64,000 bases of DNA from Candidatus Altimarinota bacterium. GTDB taxonomy: Bacteria; Patescibacteriota; Gracilibacteria; BD1-5; UBA2023. The notes under the pieces are model-generated. The model was not told the DNA's origin, did not search any database, and saw only the letters and a program-made list of their open reading frames with translations. A program made the position numbers and the translations under genes. Each line of letters opens with the position of its first letter. Position 1 is the first letter of the stretch. Location of the stretch: the NCBI GenBank assembly GCA_013268835.1, contig JABFSX010000012.1:27950-91949 (forward strand), written 5' to 3'. Below, piece after piece: positions 54,339-63,992 of the stretch.

Positions 54339-54355
54339 AACCATAGGGTATGGTT
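54339..54355 (-). promoter_or_regulatory. inverted repeat, candidate CsoR operator with promoter
   Basis: AACCATA-GGG-TATGGTT is a perfect 7-bp inverted repeat. On the minus strand a TATAAT-like box lies immediately upstream in an AT-rich stretch (about 54358-54370) and a TTGCTT -35-like box further up. The repeat would cover the transcription start of the copper operon, where a CsoR repressor would bind. Confidence 0.6.
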
Positions 54356-54418
54356 ATATTATATATAATTTTATGGAAAGCAAATAATTTATAGTTTTTA
54401 CTATTTCTGAAAAAATAT

Positions 54419-56224
54419 CTATAATCACAATGATTCTATAAACTCAAATTTCTTCTGGAAATTACTCGACAAGAAACAATCAGTGGAGTTAATTTCACTA
54501 TACATCATTCACTGTAACATCATAACTGATTTAAAATTTATATAACCATGAGAGTTTTCCCAATGATGATTGTATTCTTTAGTTTTACATATTCATAATT
54601 GTTCTTTTATGACAGATTTATATAAAATATATACTTTAAAGGTTTCAGCAAAATCTTCATGAGGATTTGATTTAGAATAAGAAGACACGAAATCCCTATC
54701 ACAATTCATTTTGATAGATTTTCATTTTGAATCCCAACATATGCTATAGAAGTTTGTATAGAAATTTTTTATATTTTCAAAACTCTTATAATTGAGGTAG
54801 TGTCCTATTTCATGATACAAAGATTGTTCGATCCATTTTTCCTGTTCTCTAAGGTTTAGATCTAAATCTTTTTTTTCTAAAGTATTCTGAGTGAGTACAA
54901 TATGTATTGATGGTTTTGATCCTTTAGTATACCAACCCTGATTCAGAAGATGATTATACTGTTTTTCTGTTCATCCATCATTAATAAATTTTGAAAGATT
55001 ACTCGTGGGAACTACAATATATTCTAGAGTATTTTTTCCTTGTACTGCGACAAAGTCAACATACAAGTCGAAGTAAGTTAATAGTATATGTTCATCTTCA
55101 TCAGATAAAAATTTTTCTTTTCTTAAAACAAAAAGTACCCTATCATATATATCTCAAACTTGGGTCTTAAAATCATCAGGAATATCTCAAGTATTATTTC
55201 ATATTGTTTTTATCTTTATATCCCTTGATTTCTTTGTAACTTCTCGGCATCAAAGATATGATCAGTTCTCAAGATTTTGTTTTGCCTGAAGAACTTCTTG
55301 ATACTTTACTGTTTCAGTGTTTGATATGTCTGCTCAAGAAAAATATGTATTCTGAATATATTGAAACTGTTCATATGTATATAATCCTCCTGTATTAAAA
55401 TTATGTCATACAGCAATATCTGCAAATATAGAAGAAAATAATCATGCTGCAGGATTTGCTCCAACTTTATCAATCTCACCTGATCCAGAAGTGAGCTTAT
55501 GCCCATAACATGAAACTACTGTTTTTGTAAACGGATTCAAAAGATTATTATAATCTCTATAATAGATATAATCGCCGATACCTTGATACATTGCGTGAAT
55601 AACGGAATCTTTAAATACTTTTCCATTGATATTATCATACATATATAGATCCTCAACTTTAGAAACAAGAATATCTGGCATTATTGCTACAGAAAGAACT
55701 GGATTCCAGTAAAGGAATTTTTCGAATGGAATCCCTATAACAATTCAACCTGTATAAAAGGTTGATTCCGGAAATTGTTCTCGTGTATATTCCACTCAGA
55801 TATTATGTGAAAGTGCTTGTAATTCGCCTTCTTGAAGAATTCAGAGATTTTTTAATTTAACTATATTTTCAGTATATATTGGATATATATAATCCTGCGC
55901 AAGACAAGGGAGAAGTCTAGCTGAAACTTTATAGTTACTATAATAGGACTTATTATCGGCATTTAGAGCTTTGTTTCATTGATTAAATATATCTGTTTCA
56001 GAATATGGTATCGTACTATTTTTAATTTGCTGACAGGGATCTTTTCAGAAAATAGCCTTCATAAGATACTGAAAACTATTTTCTGCAGGGAAATATGGAC
56101 TATTTGTAAGCTTAGAAAGGTTAAAGAATGATAAAATTACTATAGTGGTAAAGAAACCTATAATAATATAAACTATAACCCTTATTATCTTCATACATAT
56201 CACAAGGAATTTCTTTATATACAT
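54419..56224 (-). CDS. exported zinc metalloprotease (HExxH)
   Basis: The 601-residue protein has an N-terminal membrane anchor or signal (about residues 12-35). A large N-terminal region follows, then SLYHEIGHYLNY with the zinc-binding HExxH, and, 60-70 residues later, a probable third ligand in HEDFAETFKVYIL. This is the gluzincin pattern. A secreted or surface protease could act on host proteins. The start at ATG 56224 is a choice; ATG 56194 is possible. TGA codons are frequent and read as Gly. Confidence 0.75.
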
Positions 56225-56253
56225 ATATTTCAATCTGAAATTATATTCTTGAA

Positions 56254-56811
56254 CTATTTTGTGGAAATAAGAGGAACTGCCTTTAGTCTATTTTGGATTT
56301 TTACAAGAAGGAAATCATCAACTTTATTCATTTCAGGGATACATTGGGTATTAAGGAAGGTTTTCTCATCAACATATTTTGAAACCTTATCTTTATTTTT
56401 GTTATAACATCTTGAAACATTCGTCATTAAAGATTTTAATTTGATCTTATCTTTTGAATTATAAGCTCTAAGAAGATTAAGGTGAACCTTTGTGTAAAAA
56501 TTATCTGAAAAAAATGTTGTTTCATTCACACTTGGCTTTATTTGTTCTAAGAAAAGTTTATTTAAGTAGTTATGAGTCTTAATATAAGGGGCACTCTCAT
56601 ACTTCCAATCATCATATAGATTTCCTCAAAAATAACCTCTATAAAAAAGTGTTAGATCCAATTGTGATATAAAATTAAGAACAACATCTTTTGTGATAGA
56701 TTTTGAATAGGTAATTGTATGTTGTGTTTCATTACTAGCTATATCTTCAGCAAAGATGGATACAGGTAAAATGAGTATAGCGAGAAGAAGGGATAAAATA
56801 GATTTTCTCAT
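56254..56811 (-). CDS. secreted protein of unknown function
   Basis: The 185-residue protein has a classical signal peptide (MRKSILSLLLAILILPVSIFA), then a helical region with two cysteines (VSRCYNKN and TQCIPE) likely to form a disulphide. One TGA is read as Gly. It is encoded 29 bp upstream of the protease gene and probably cotranscribed with it, so it could be a chaperone or inhibitor. No family is recognised. Confidence 0.72.
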
Positions 56812-56864
56812 AAAATGAAATAGTTTAAATAATTGGGGGTAATAAAAAAATATTCAGTGGCTTC

Positions 56865-57041
56865 TTATTCTCAAAAGGTTCAATCCTCCTTTATCCATTC
56901 AAGAGGGATTCAAGGATCATAATCAGCAGGATTATATTCTTGTGCTTCTGTACTTATTTCTTCACTTCAAACAGCATTCAGAATTGAATAGAAGGAAGCC
57001 GTACAAGAAAGCATCAAGATGAAAATAAGAGATTTTTTCAT
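56865..57041 (-). CDS. small exported acidic protein (58 aa)
   Basis: A signal-like N-terminus (MKKSLIFILMLSCTASFYS) with a possible lipobox LMLSC is followed by an acidic tail containing NPADYDPGIPLEW. Four TGA codons are read as Gly. It sits in the same-strand series of small exported proteins. The function is unknown. Confidence 0.6.
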
Positions 57042-57052
57042 AAGAGATAGTT

Positions 57053-57349
57053 TTAATGTTTGACTGGTATCCATGTTCATCCATTTTGTTGTAGGTTTCA
57101 TCATTTTAGTGCATTTTTCATGGACTTGCTATCCATATGTCATCCTAGGAGTCCATCTTGAGTATTCTGAAAACCAGTAACAATCTCGCTCATTTGTGTT
57201 TCTTTTCCAACATAGAAACTTATTATAACAAGAAAGATAACTCCCCATGTAAGACAGTTTTTAGTGTTCTTTTCATAAAAATCTTTACAGTTTTTATAAA
57301 TAGGTTCTCATTTCTTGAGGATTGGATATTTTTGAAGGAGCTGTTGCAT
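57053..57349 (-). CDS. small membrane protein
   Basis: The 98-residue protein has a polar N-terminus, one transmembrane helix (about residues 35-52) and a Gly/Asn/Gln-rich tail ending GGTWIPVKH. Five TGA codons, two of them adjacent, are read as Gly, so no frame survives under the standard code. It lies 11 bp upstream of the 58-residue protein gene. No family is recognised. Confidence 0.6.
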
Positions 57350-57376
57350 AAAGAAAATAGGTTAGAAAAATAAAAA

Positions 57377-58279
57377 CTATTTAAGAACATCTGGTTTTAG
57401 GAGAAATGTAGTATCCCCACCATTAGTTCTAAGATACACAGCCTCCACATTCCTTGGGTTTGCCATAAAGTCTAGTCCTGCTTTATAATCCTCTCAAATG
57501 TGACTTCAGGTATAAATTATAGTCATTGAATACTTTTCATTATTTATTTTAGGTCATTTAGTGTCAAAGAAATTTTTTCCCTCTGGAATTGGCATTATTT
57601 CACTAATCAATAAGTTAGAATATCAATACCCATAAGGAGTGCTCAAAATAACTTTGGAATCATCATTTTTAAGTACTTGGAAATATTCTTGAATACTTAC
57701 TGGAAAATTAATTAAACTTTCTTTAATAGAGATATTTGAAGGCTTTGCTTCTCCAAGGAGATTTTGAACCTTAAGAGCAAGATTATACTTTGCTTCTCTA
57801 TTTTTAAAATAGTAGGCTGATTGTCTTTTAATAAATGAATCATTTCTTTCCAATTGAAATGTAGCAGTATCCCCATTTAAGAGTAAAGTTCCTACCTGAT
57901 ACTCTGTAAACTCAATACCATTATCTCAATAAAAACTTCCTGCTGGAAATACTCTTTTTACATATGCTAGCTCATCTTGTAATTTATTCTTATCTGTAAT
58001 TATACAACTCATAATATATGAAGTCATTCAAGGACCAGTAGCACCCAATGGGATTATCTTAGGATTAGAACAGTCAATAGATGGAAGATACCCAAGAATG
58101 GTAAATTGTTGGTCAGGTGTATTTCACACTTCCTTTACAATAGGTATTTCAGGCTTTACCTTACTCTCTTCAATGTTTTGTTGATTATTGATTGGTTTTT
58201 GTGAAATTGGACTTCAAGGAAAACAAGAACAGAGAAGAAGAGGCAAGCCCATTATTCCTATAATGATTGGGGATTTCAT
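57377..58279 (-). CDS. lipoprotein of unknown function
   Basis: The 300-residue protein has a lipoprotein signal with two candidate lipoboxes (LLCSC). A Pro/Glu-rich linker follows, then a mixed domain with IDCSNPKIIPLGATGPG and a second Cys in SYIMSCIITD. A C-terminal segment reads NGGDTTFLLKPDVLK. Several TGA codons are read as Gly. It belongs to the same-strand run of exported proteins next to the conjugation-like genes, so a surface role is plausible. Confidence 0.72.
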
Positions 58280-58317
58280 ACAATGAAAAAAGTTAAAAAT
58301 ATTTGGTGTTCCTTTTT

Positions 58318-58860
58318 CTAAAAACTGATACCTTGTAAATATGGCTTTAGTTTTGTTTGATAATTTGTATTTTTTACTCGTTCTTCTTCTATACTATTTT
58401 TTCTGAGATAATAGTAGAGAGTTGGTCAGGAAATAAAAAATATAAAGATTACACTGAATGCAATAATTCCTGCTTGGAGATGAGGAAAGATATAACGAAT
58501 GAAACTCAAAAATATCCATCATAATATATAACCTCAAATAATCGTTCCGAAAAATCACGGACGTTTGATTCAATTAAAATTGAGATATTCAGCCAGAAGA
58601 TCAATATATTTCTTATCTTCATCATCTAATATTTTTTTAATGCCTATATCATAGGCAACTACATTTTCTGTATGTGAAGATGTGGAATAACTATTATTAT
58701 CTATAATTCATTGGGACATTCATCACTTTGTGATAGCACTTAATATAGTCTGATTTTCAGATATTACTTCGAATCATTTTTGTTGAACTATTTTAAGAAA
58801 CTTATTCTTCTTATTAAAATTTAAAAATCTAAATGGAAGAAGTACTGGTGTATTGGACAT
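58318..58860 (-). CDS. membrane protein with two transmembrane helices
   Basis: The 180-residue protein has a polar N-terminal half (basic, then acidic), two membrane helices (about residues 104-122 and 128-147) separated by a short loop, and a charged C-terminal tail. Eight or more TGA codons are read as Gly. The layout is like a small accessory membrane protein. No family is recognised. Confidence 0.68.
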
Positions 58861-58927
58861 ATAAAAAGGTTAGCTATAAAAGAATATAACTAACCTTTTT
58901 TGAATACTGTATTAGCACAAACAAAAA

Positions 58928-59088
58928 GGAGAGCATATCCTATGTGGTTTAGCGCTAACTTGACCAGTTTTTTTACATCTTCCTAATAATTTGGAGGAGG
59001 TGGATACACTCTCCTGCTTATAAATTATTACAAAGATACCAAAAATACTTGGCAAAATAAAAAAGATGTGTTTCTGAGTCAAGTTAGC
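58928..59088. ncRNA. candidate structured RNA with interleaved stems
   Basis: AGGAGAGCATATCC (58928-58940 region) pairs with GGATACACTCTCCT (59002-59015), with a two-base mismatch in the middle. GCTAACTTGAC (58954-58964) pairs with GTCAAGTTAGC (59078-59088). The stems interleave, as in a pseudoknot. Strand and function are unknown. A weak coding frame on the minus strand overlaps its right part, so this call is tentative. Confidence 0.4.
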
Positions 59089-59258
59089 TCGTACATTGTA
59101 GTCGCTTCAGTCATTCAGTCAAATTTTTCATATACCAGTTCCGCTACAGGAAGGGAATTATAAGCATTAGGATCACTAAAAAAGCTCAATATAAAAACGA
59201 AATAAGTAGCAAAAATATAAATCTCTCCGGAATTAGTAAATGTAGTACAAGTCTCCAC
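59028..59258 (-). CDS. possible small membrane protein with GTG start
   Basis: A 76-residue frame from GTG 59258 to TAA 59028 has one hydrophobic segment (IYIFATYFVFILSFF) and a protein-like stretch NSLPVAELVYEKFDGMTEA. Two TGA codons are read as Gly. There is no ATG, and the frame overlaps a region with strong RNA pairing, so it may be fortuitous. Confidence 0.3.
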
Positions 59259-59321
59259 AATTTACAAATTCCTTATTGAGAGATTTTTTCGAGATTTTGC
59301 TTATTTCTTAATTTTTTATAT

Positions 59322-59636
59322 ATGAGCATTTATACTATCTGGTGAAATACTATTTCTATCAATTTCTCTCTTCCTATAGAGGAGACATGATTTATCTGAG
59401 AAGATTTTGATTACAAGAAAAAACATGCATACGCAACTATCTGAATACAAGAGATCATCAAACATGATACTACTATTTCACTTCAACTCATTCTCTGAAC
59501 TATTTTTCAAGCTTTTTATCACAAAGCTCAAGAATCAAAACTTGATTATCTACAAACTCTTACTATCAATGATACTGAGGTTTGGATCATAGATAACGGA
59601 GATACAATCTGTATCATGAAAAAGGAAGAGTATTAA
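59322..59636 (+). CDS. hypothetical protein (104 aa)
   Basis: The soluble protein has six TGA codons read as Gly in the first two thirds and a beta-rich end (VWIIDNGDTICIMKKEEY). It stands alone on the plus strand between minus-strand genes and is closed by a terminator that overlaps its stop codon. No homologue is recognised. Confidence 0.65.
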
Positions 59637-59652
59637 TACTCTTCCTTTTTTC
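59620..59652 (+). terminator. rho-independent terminator overlapping a stop codon
   Basis: A perfect stem AAAAAGGAAGAGTATT / AATACTCTTCCTTTTT includes the last codons of the upstream gene. Confidence 0.9.
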
Positions 59653-59695
59653 TGTATTTTTTATATGATACTTTATGTACTAATGTAATATAAAT

Positions 59696-60451
59696 ATGAA
59701 ATTTTGATTTATAGAGAAACAGAAACTTGAAAAACTATTTGATATGGGATCAGGGTATGTTCTGAATTTTTCAGATAGAGCTTACCAATCTTTTATTGCG
59801 GATTCTATAGCTATCAATATAGATGATTGATCATACTTTGCTTATTGAACTTCGAAAGCAAATAGAATGAGGGGCTTTTGGGATAAAGCGTCAGATTTTA
59901 AGATTTGAATATTATTACTAGATTTATTAGCATATGCCAAAGAAGAGGGTCTTATAGAGTGAAAGGATGCCCTTTATGATAGTTGTTACTATATTGCTAC
60001 TCAACTAAAATCTGGATCTGATATTGACTCGCTAGAAATCCTAAATATTGAAGATAGCAAAACAGTAGATTTACTTTTGGAGGAAATAAAATCATGAATT
60101 CAGAAAGAGACTCCAGAAGTGATATTGGATAGACTCCATACACTTTGTACTAAATTCATTAAATGAATTTCACAAGAATATTGAATAATAACAGAAGATA
60201 AATCTTTGAATGCAATTTTCTGAATGTATATCAAAAAACTCAAGGAAGAAGGTATTATTGAGAGTGAGCTTTCCGAGAAATTATTTAAAAGTAACATCAG
60301 CATTCTTGAAGATTTTAATTACATAAGAAATAATCAGAGCCTTGCACATGACAATACCATTCTTAATTCGAATGAGAGTCTTTTAATAATCAAAAATATT
60401 ATAAATTTGATAGAGTTTCTTGATCTTATAGAATCACAAAAAAAAATATAG
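59696..60451 (+). CDS. Abi_C-like protein (putative abortive infection)
   Basis: The 251-residue protein has a C-terminal 80 residues that match the pattern of the abortive-infection C-terminal domain: LNAIFGMYIKKLKEEGII, IRNNQSLAHDNT (RN and H as in the family) and LLIIKNIINLIEFL. The N-terminal region is helical with an early TGA. Such proteins occur in phage-defence islands and may act by RNA or ribosome interference. It stands alone with its own terminator. TGA codons (about nine) are read as Gly. Confidence 0.65.
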
Positions 60452-60497
60452 AAAAGAAGAAACAGGATGAATTAGTATCCATTGAGGATATACCATT

Positions 60498-60528
60498 CTA
60501 AAGAAGCCCCCTAAAATATAGGGAGCTT
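60498..60528. terminator. terminator between convergent genes
   Basis: The hairpin AAGCCCCCT / AGGGAGCTTT has an AAAATAT loop. It serves the Abi-like gene and the minus-strand gene ending at 60533. Confidence 0.7.
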
Positions 60529-60532
60529 TAGT

Positions 60533-61288
60533 TTATAGACTTTCAATATCCAGTAGTAGATATTTTCATGTATAGTTTTCATCCAATATTTGTTTATATC
60601 TTTGTTTCTTATGAGACCAGCAGGCAATTACTAGAAATATATTCTTTTTCCTAAATAATGAAAAAAAGTTATCTCATTGATTTTCCAGTAATAAGCTTCT
60701 GTAGAGGAGTATCTTTTCCAAAAATTGATTGTAAGAATTTGTATTTTCTAATTCCAAACAGAAGGTAGTATTTCAGTTTTGAAGTATCAGGTCAGGAATG
60801 GGGAGATTATAATCTGAGTATTCTTTCAGGTTATCCCTTTCTTCCTGGAGCTTTCTCTGAAATGTTTTAGTTCAGATTATATCCTTATTATTGAGGATAT
60901 AATCTTTATTTTTTGATCTTATTTTCTCTAGCAGGAAGGCAAATAATTTTCATACAAGAATCTGATGATTATAGAGAGTAAAGCTAGTAGTATAAAAACT
61001 TGGAATAAATTCAATTCCTGTTTGAGCCTTTATTTTCTTTAGATTCTCATTGTTATTATTCAGAAGATATACTCAAAATTGATTCCTCATCTTTTCTTTT
61101 TCTCAGAGCTCTTTTATGAAATGAGTCTTTTTCAGATCTCAAATTCTAAGGGAGAATGTCCTATGAAGTGTAGTAGGAGACACTATTTTTCCAATAGTAT
61201 CTGACCTACAGAGCCCTATTTCATTCAAAATATGGAAGATCTGGATATCTCTTTTTGTAATTTGTATTTTTGTATTATTCTTTTTCAT
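60533..61288 (-). CDS. Replic_Relax-type plasmid mobilisation/replication protein
   Basis: The 251-residue protein has an N-terminal winged-helix part, ITKRDIQIFHILNEIGLCRSDTI, FSLRIGDLKKTHFI and a NQFGVYLLN strand, matching the replication-relaxation (MobC-like) family. The C-terminal half contains CLELENTN and a mixed alpha/beta pattern. It is encoded beside a VirD4/TraG-like ATPase whose stop overlaps its start. A role in relaxase loading or element replication is likely. TGA codons are read as Gly. Confidence 0.7.
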
Positions 61289-62768
61289 ATGTTATTTCTG
61301 ATTTAGAGAGTAAAATATTCCTAAAATTCTTTTCCATGAAATCTCATGAAAATCCAGAAATAGTTTGAACTCAGATATCAATAGTATCAAATACAATATA
61401 AAAGTTTCATCTGTTTAGATTTGCAATATCTTTTTCAGTCAATTCTTGTTCTGATCAAGAATTGATAATAGGAAGAAAAAAAGTTCATTGCTCAGGAGGG
61501 AGGGAAAATATGATAAATACTCACAGGTTATTTAGAAGATCCTTGAGTTCATAAGAAACAGACTGATAAGCCAATATATACACTATTGAGAATTTTCTCA
61601 ATTCATTAAATGCTTTTTCTAAGAGATCAATGAAAGGATTCTTTTCTCCTTTAATAGAGAGGAAACTCTGGAATTCATCAACTACTATATAATGTTTTGC
61701 CAGTTTTGGATTAGTATGGTTTTTTCTAGTTCCATAAAAATAAGAAGATGCTATAAGAAAGGCAATAATTATTTTTCTTTCATCCATAGAAAAATCAGCA
61801 AGATTAAATGCATATATCCTAATCATTTCAGTTTGTTCTTTCATCATTTCTTGTAAATCTAGTGTGAGATCTGATATTCAGCTATTGAAACCAAAAGTAT
61901 CTCAGAGTTCATAGGAAAATACTTTGAGCTTGGTAATTGCAGTATCATAATAAGATGGATCTTTTTGGATATTTTTTTCCATATATAAGAAATGTTGATC
62001 AATCATCTGTGTTTTAATTCTAATATCCTGATATTCTGATTGTGAGACTTCTTTAATAGCTTGTTGGATATGAGGTGGAGTTTTCTTGTTCTTCTGTAAA
62101 TAATCAAAGTAGAGAAAAATATCTTTAAGGCTATAAAATCACTCTGTATCTCATTTTCTGAGTTTTAAAGTATTAAATAAAAGAAAGGCATCTACAATAC
62201 CCTCAATGGCTGAGGTATTTTTTGGTCAAAATGAAGACCAATCAAAGCAACCTTTTAATGAGGAAACAATATTATTTGTATGTATATTTAAGAGAGATAA
62301 ATCATCTATGAGATCTTTGCAAAGAAGAGGATTAAAATTAAGCTTCTTTTGCATAATATTACCTTTATAGCATAAGTTGTTATTTCCAGTATGAGTATTC
62401 TGAATATTTTTCATATATTCATAGGTTTCAATGGTTTCATATGCTCTGTTTAAAGAAACTGATGATAACTGCTCTTTTTTTGGATCATTTTCTGTAATTG
62501 ATGGAATGAAATCATTCAGCAATCAAAAAAGTGGTGGAAGAAATGAATTATGAGGATCAATTAAGATAAAAGTATCTCAATTTTGTTCTAGGAAAGAGGA
62601 TTTAATATATCAAAAGACTGATGATACCATGGTATATGTTTTTCCTGCTCCACTTTTTCAGAAAATTCAGATATGTGAAGTCTTCAATCCTTGATTGTTG
62701 AGAGTTATGAGAGATGTATCCTCTTTTAAGGAGGAATTATAAGCTTTTCAGATTATTATTTTGGACAT
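61275..62768 (-). CDS. VirD4/TraG-like ATPase (type IV coupling protein type)
   Basis: The 497-residue ATPase has Walker A GIFGKSGAGKTYT (about residues 33-45), FILIDPHNSF (Walker B-like strand 1) and KHYIVVDEFQSFLS (Walker B proper). An Arg-containing sensor region follows near NLNRGNFYIVF. The order and spacing fit the HerA/VirD4 class that pumps DNA during conjugation or partition. It has no N-terminal membrane helices, so it may be a soluble coupling protein. Many TGA codons are read as Gly, some within Walker A. Confidence 0.72.
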
Positions 62769-62818
62769 AAGTTTTTAAAATTAGTGATATAGATGATATT
62801 TGAATTTATTTTTATTTT

Positions 62819-63703
62819 TTATCTACCAATAAAGTGATTCTGAAATAATTGCACATTTGGAGATACAATAGGAGTTCATTGATTTTCAGTAAAAGTGTTA
62901 CTTATTGGAAGTATCAATCATTGTGATAATAATGCCTCTCCTTGAAGGAGTCTATGAGAAGATGGTACATAGTCCCATGAGCTCTTTTTTCTCTTCAAAA
63001 AATAGGAATTATACAATGATGAGTAGACAGAAAGATTTTTATCAATGATATTTTTGGTATTATCATAGGTAGTGTTCCATTCCCAAGACCATCTGAAACT
63101 AAAAAAATTTTGAGTATCTGTAAAGGATTTATAGAAGCTATCCTTTTCCTCTTCTCACATATGTTTAGATCTTGATGAATAGAGATAGTCCTTATAGAGC
63201 ATGGAATAGTCTCACTTAGAAAATGAAAATGATACTTTAACTATATCTTTTTCATTAATAAAAGGCATTAGCTCTTGAAATGTTGATCCTATAATTGAAG
63301 AGGAGGTACTAAAATTATCTCATCAAAGAGCTCAAAGTTTTTTAATCTGAAGGACTCAATGATTACTCAATCCAGTTTGATAACAATGAATATATGATTG
63401 TCACTGTATGAGTTTAATATTTACATGAGTTGAAAATGAGCATTTTTTGTTATACAACTTGGTAAAAAAGTTAATCAAGTAACTTAATCCTTCTTCAGAA
63501 TTGGATGTAACATATTGATCAATTTTTACTATTCATTGTTCTTTGAACAAGTAAGTTTCTAATCAGAACCATAAATCAGCAATCCAGAGGGAATTAATAT
63601 CTGACTTAATAGAATTCATAAGCATTCCATCATCTTCAATTTTTGAAGGATAAATCTTCAGATAATAGATTCATTTATGAGAAAAAACAGGAAGTGAAAA
63701 CAT
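62819..63703 (-). CDS. hypothetical protein upstream of the VirD4-like ATPase
   Basis: This 294-residue soluble protein is Ser/Tyr/Phe-rich, with FSLPVFSHKGIYYLKIYPSK, a central Cys pair and a C-terminal VPSSHRLLQGEALLS segment. It lies 50 bp upstream of the ATPase on the same strand. More than ten TGA codons are read as Gly. Position suggests a relaxosome or channel component, but there is no recognisable motif. Confidence 0.65.
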
Positions 63704-63820
63704 AAAAATAAAATGGTTAAAAAATATAAATGGTCTTATGACCAAATAATCATTATATTAATTTTTAAACTTCATGGATTTTTTTGATATATGCTTCAGT
63801 ATATGATTCAATATATACCC

Positions 63821-63938
63821 TTACTACCATCTTATTTCCTTTACCTAATAGGAAAAGAGGCTGGGTAGTCATAGCTTATCATCTATGACTACCCAGCCTC
63901 TAACCACAGCTATTAGGTGGTAGGTAAGATGGTAGTAA
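63821..63938. repeat. 118-bp nested inverted repeat, candidate oriT or origin
   Basis: The outer arms TTACTACCATCTTA (63821-63834) / TAAGATGGTAGTAA (63925-63938) enclose ACCTAATAG (63843-63851) / CTATTAGGT (63910-63918) and an 18-bp core GAGGCTGGGTAGTCATAG (63857-63874) / its complement (63883-63900), loop CTTATCAT. No gene lies in 63704-64000. The cruciform-like structure next to mobilisation genes suggests an origin of transfer or replication. Confidence 0.65.
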
Positions 63939-63968
63939 TAAGGGGAGGGAGAATAGTAGAATAAGTAC

Positions 63969-63992
63969 TATAAGTAGTAGTATAAGTAGTAG
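63969..63992 (+). repeat. tandem 12-bp repeat
   Basis: TATAAGTAGTAG occurs twice in succession (63969-63980, 63981-63992) with a partial third copy at the window end. It resembles iteron-type repeats beside the inverted repeat; the array may continue outside the window. Confidence 0.6.
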
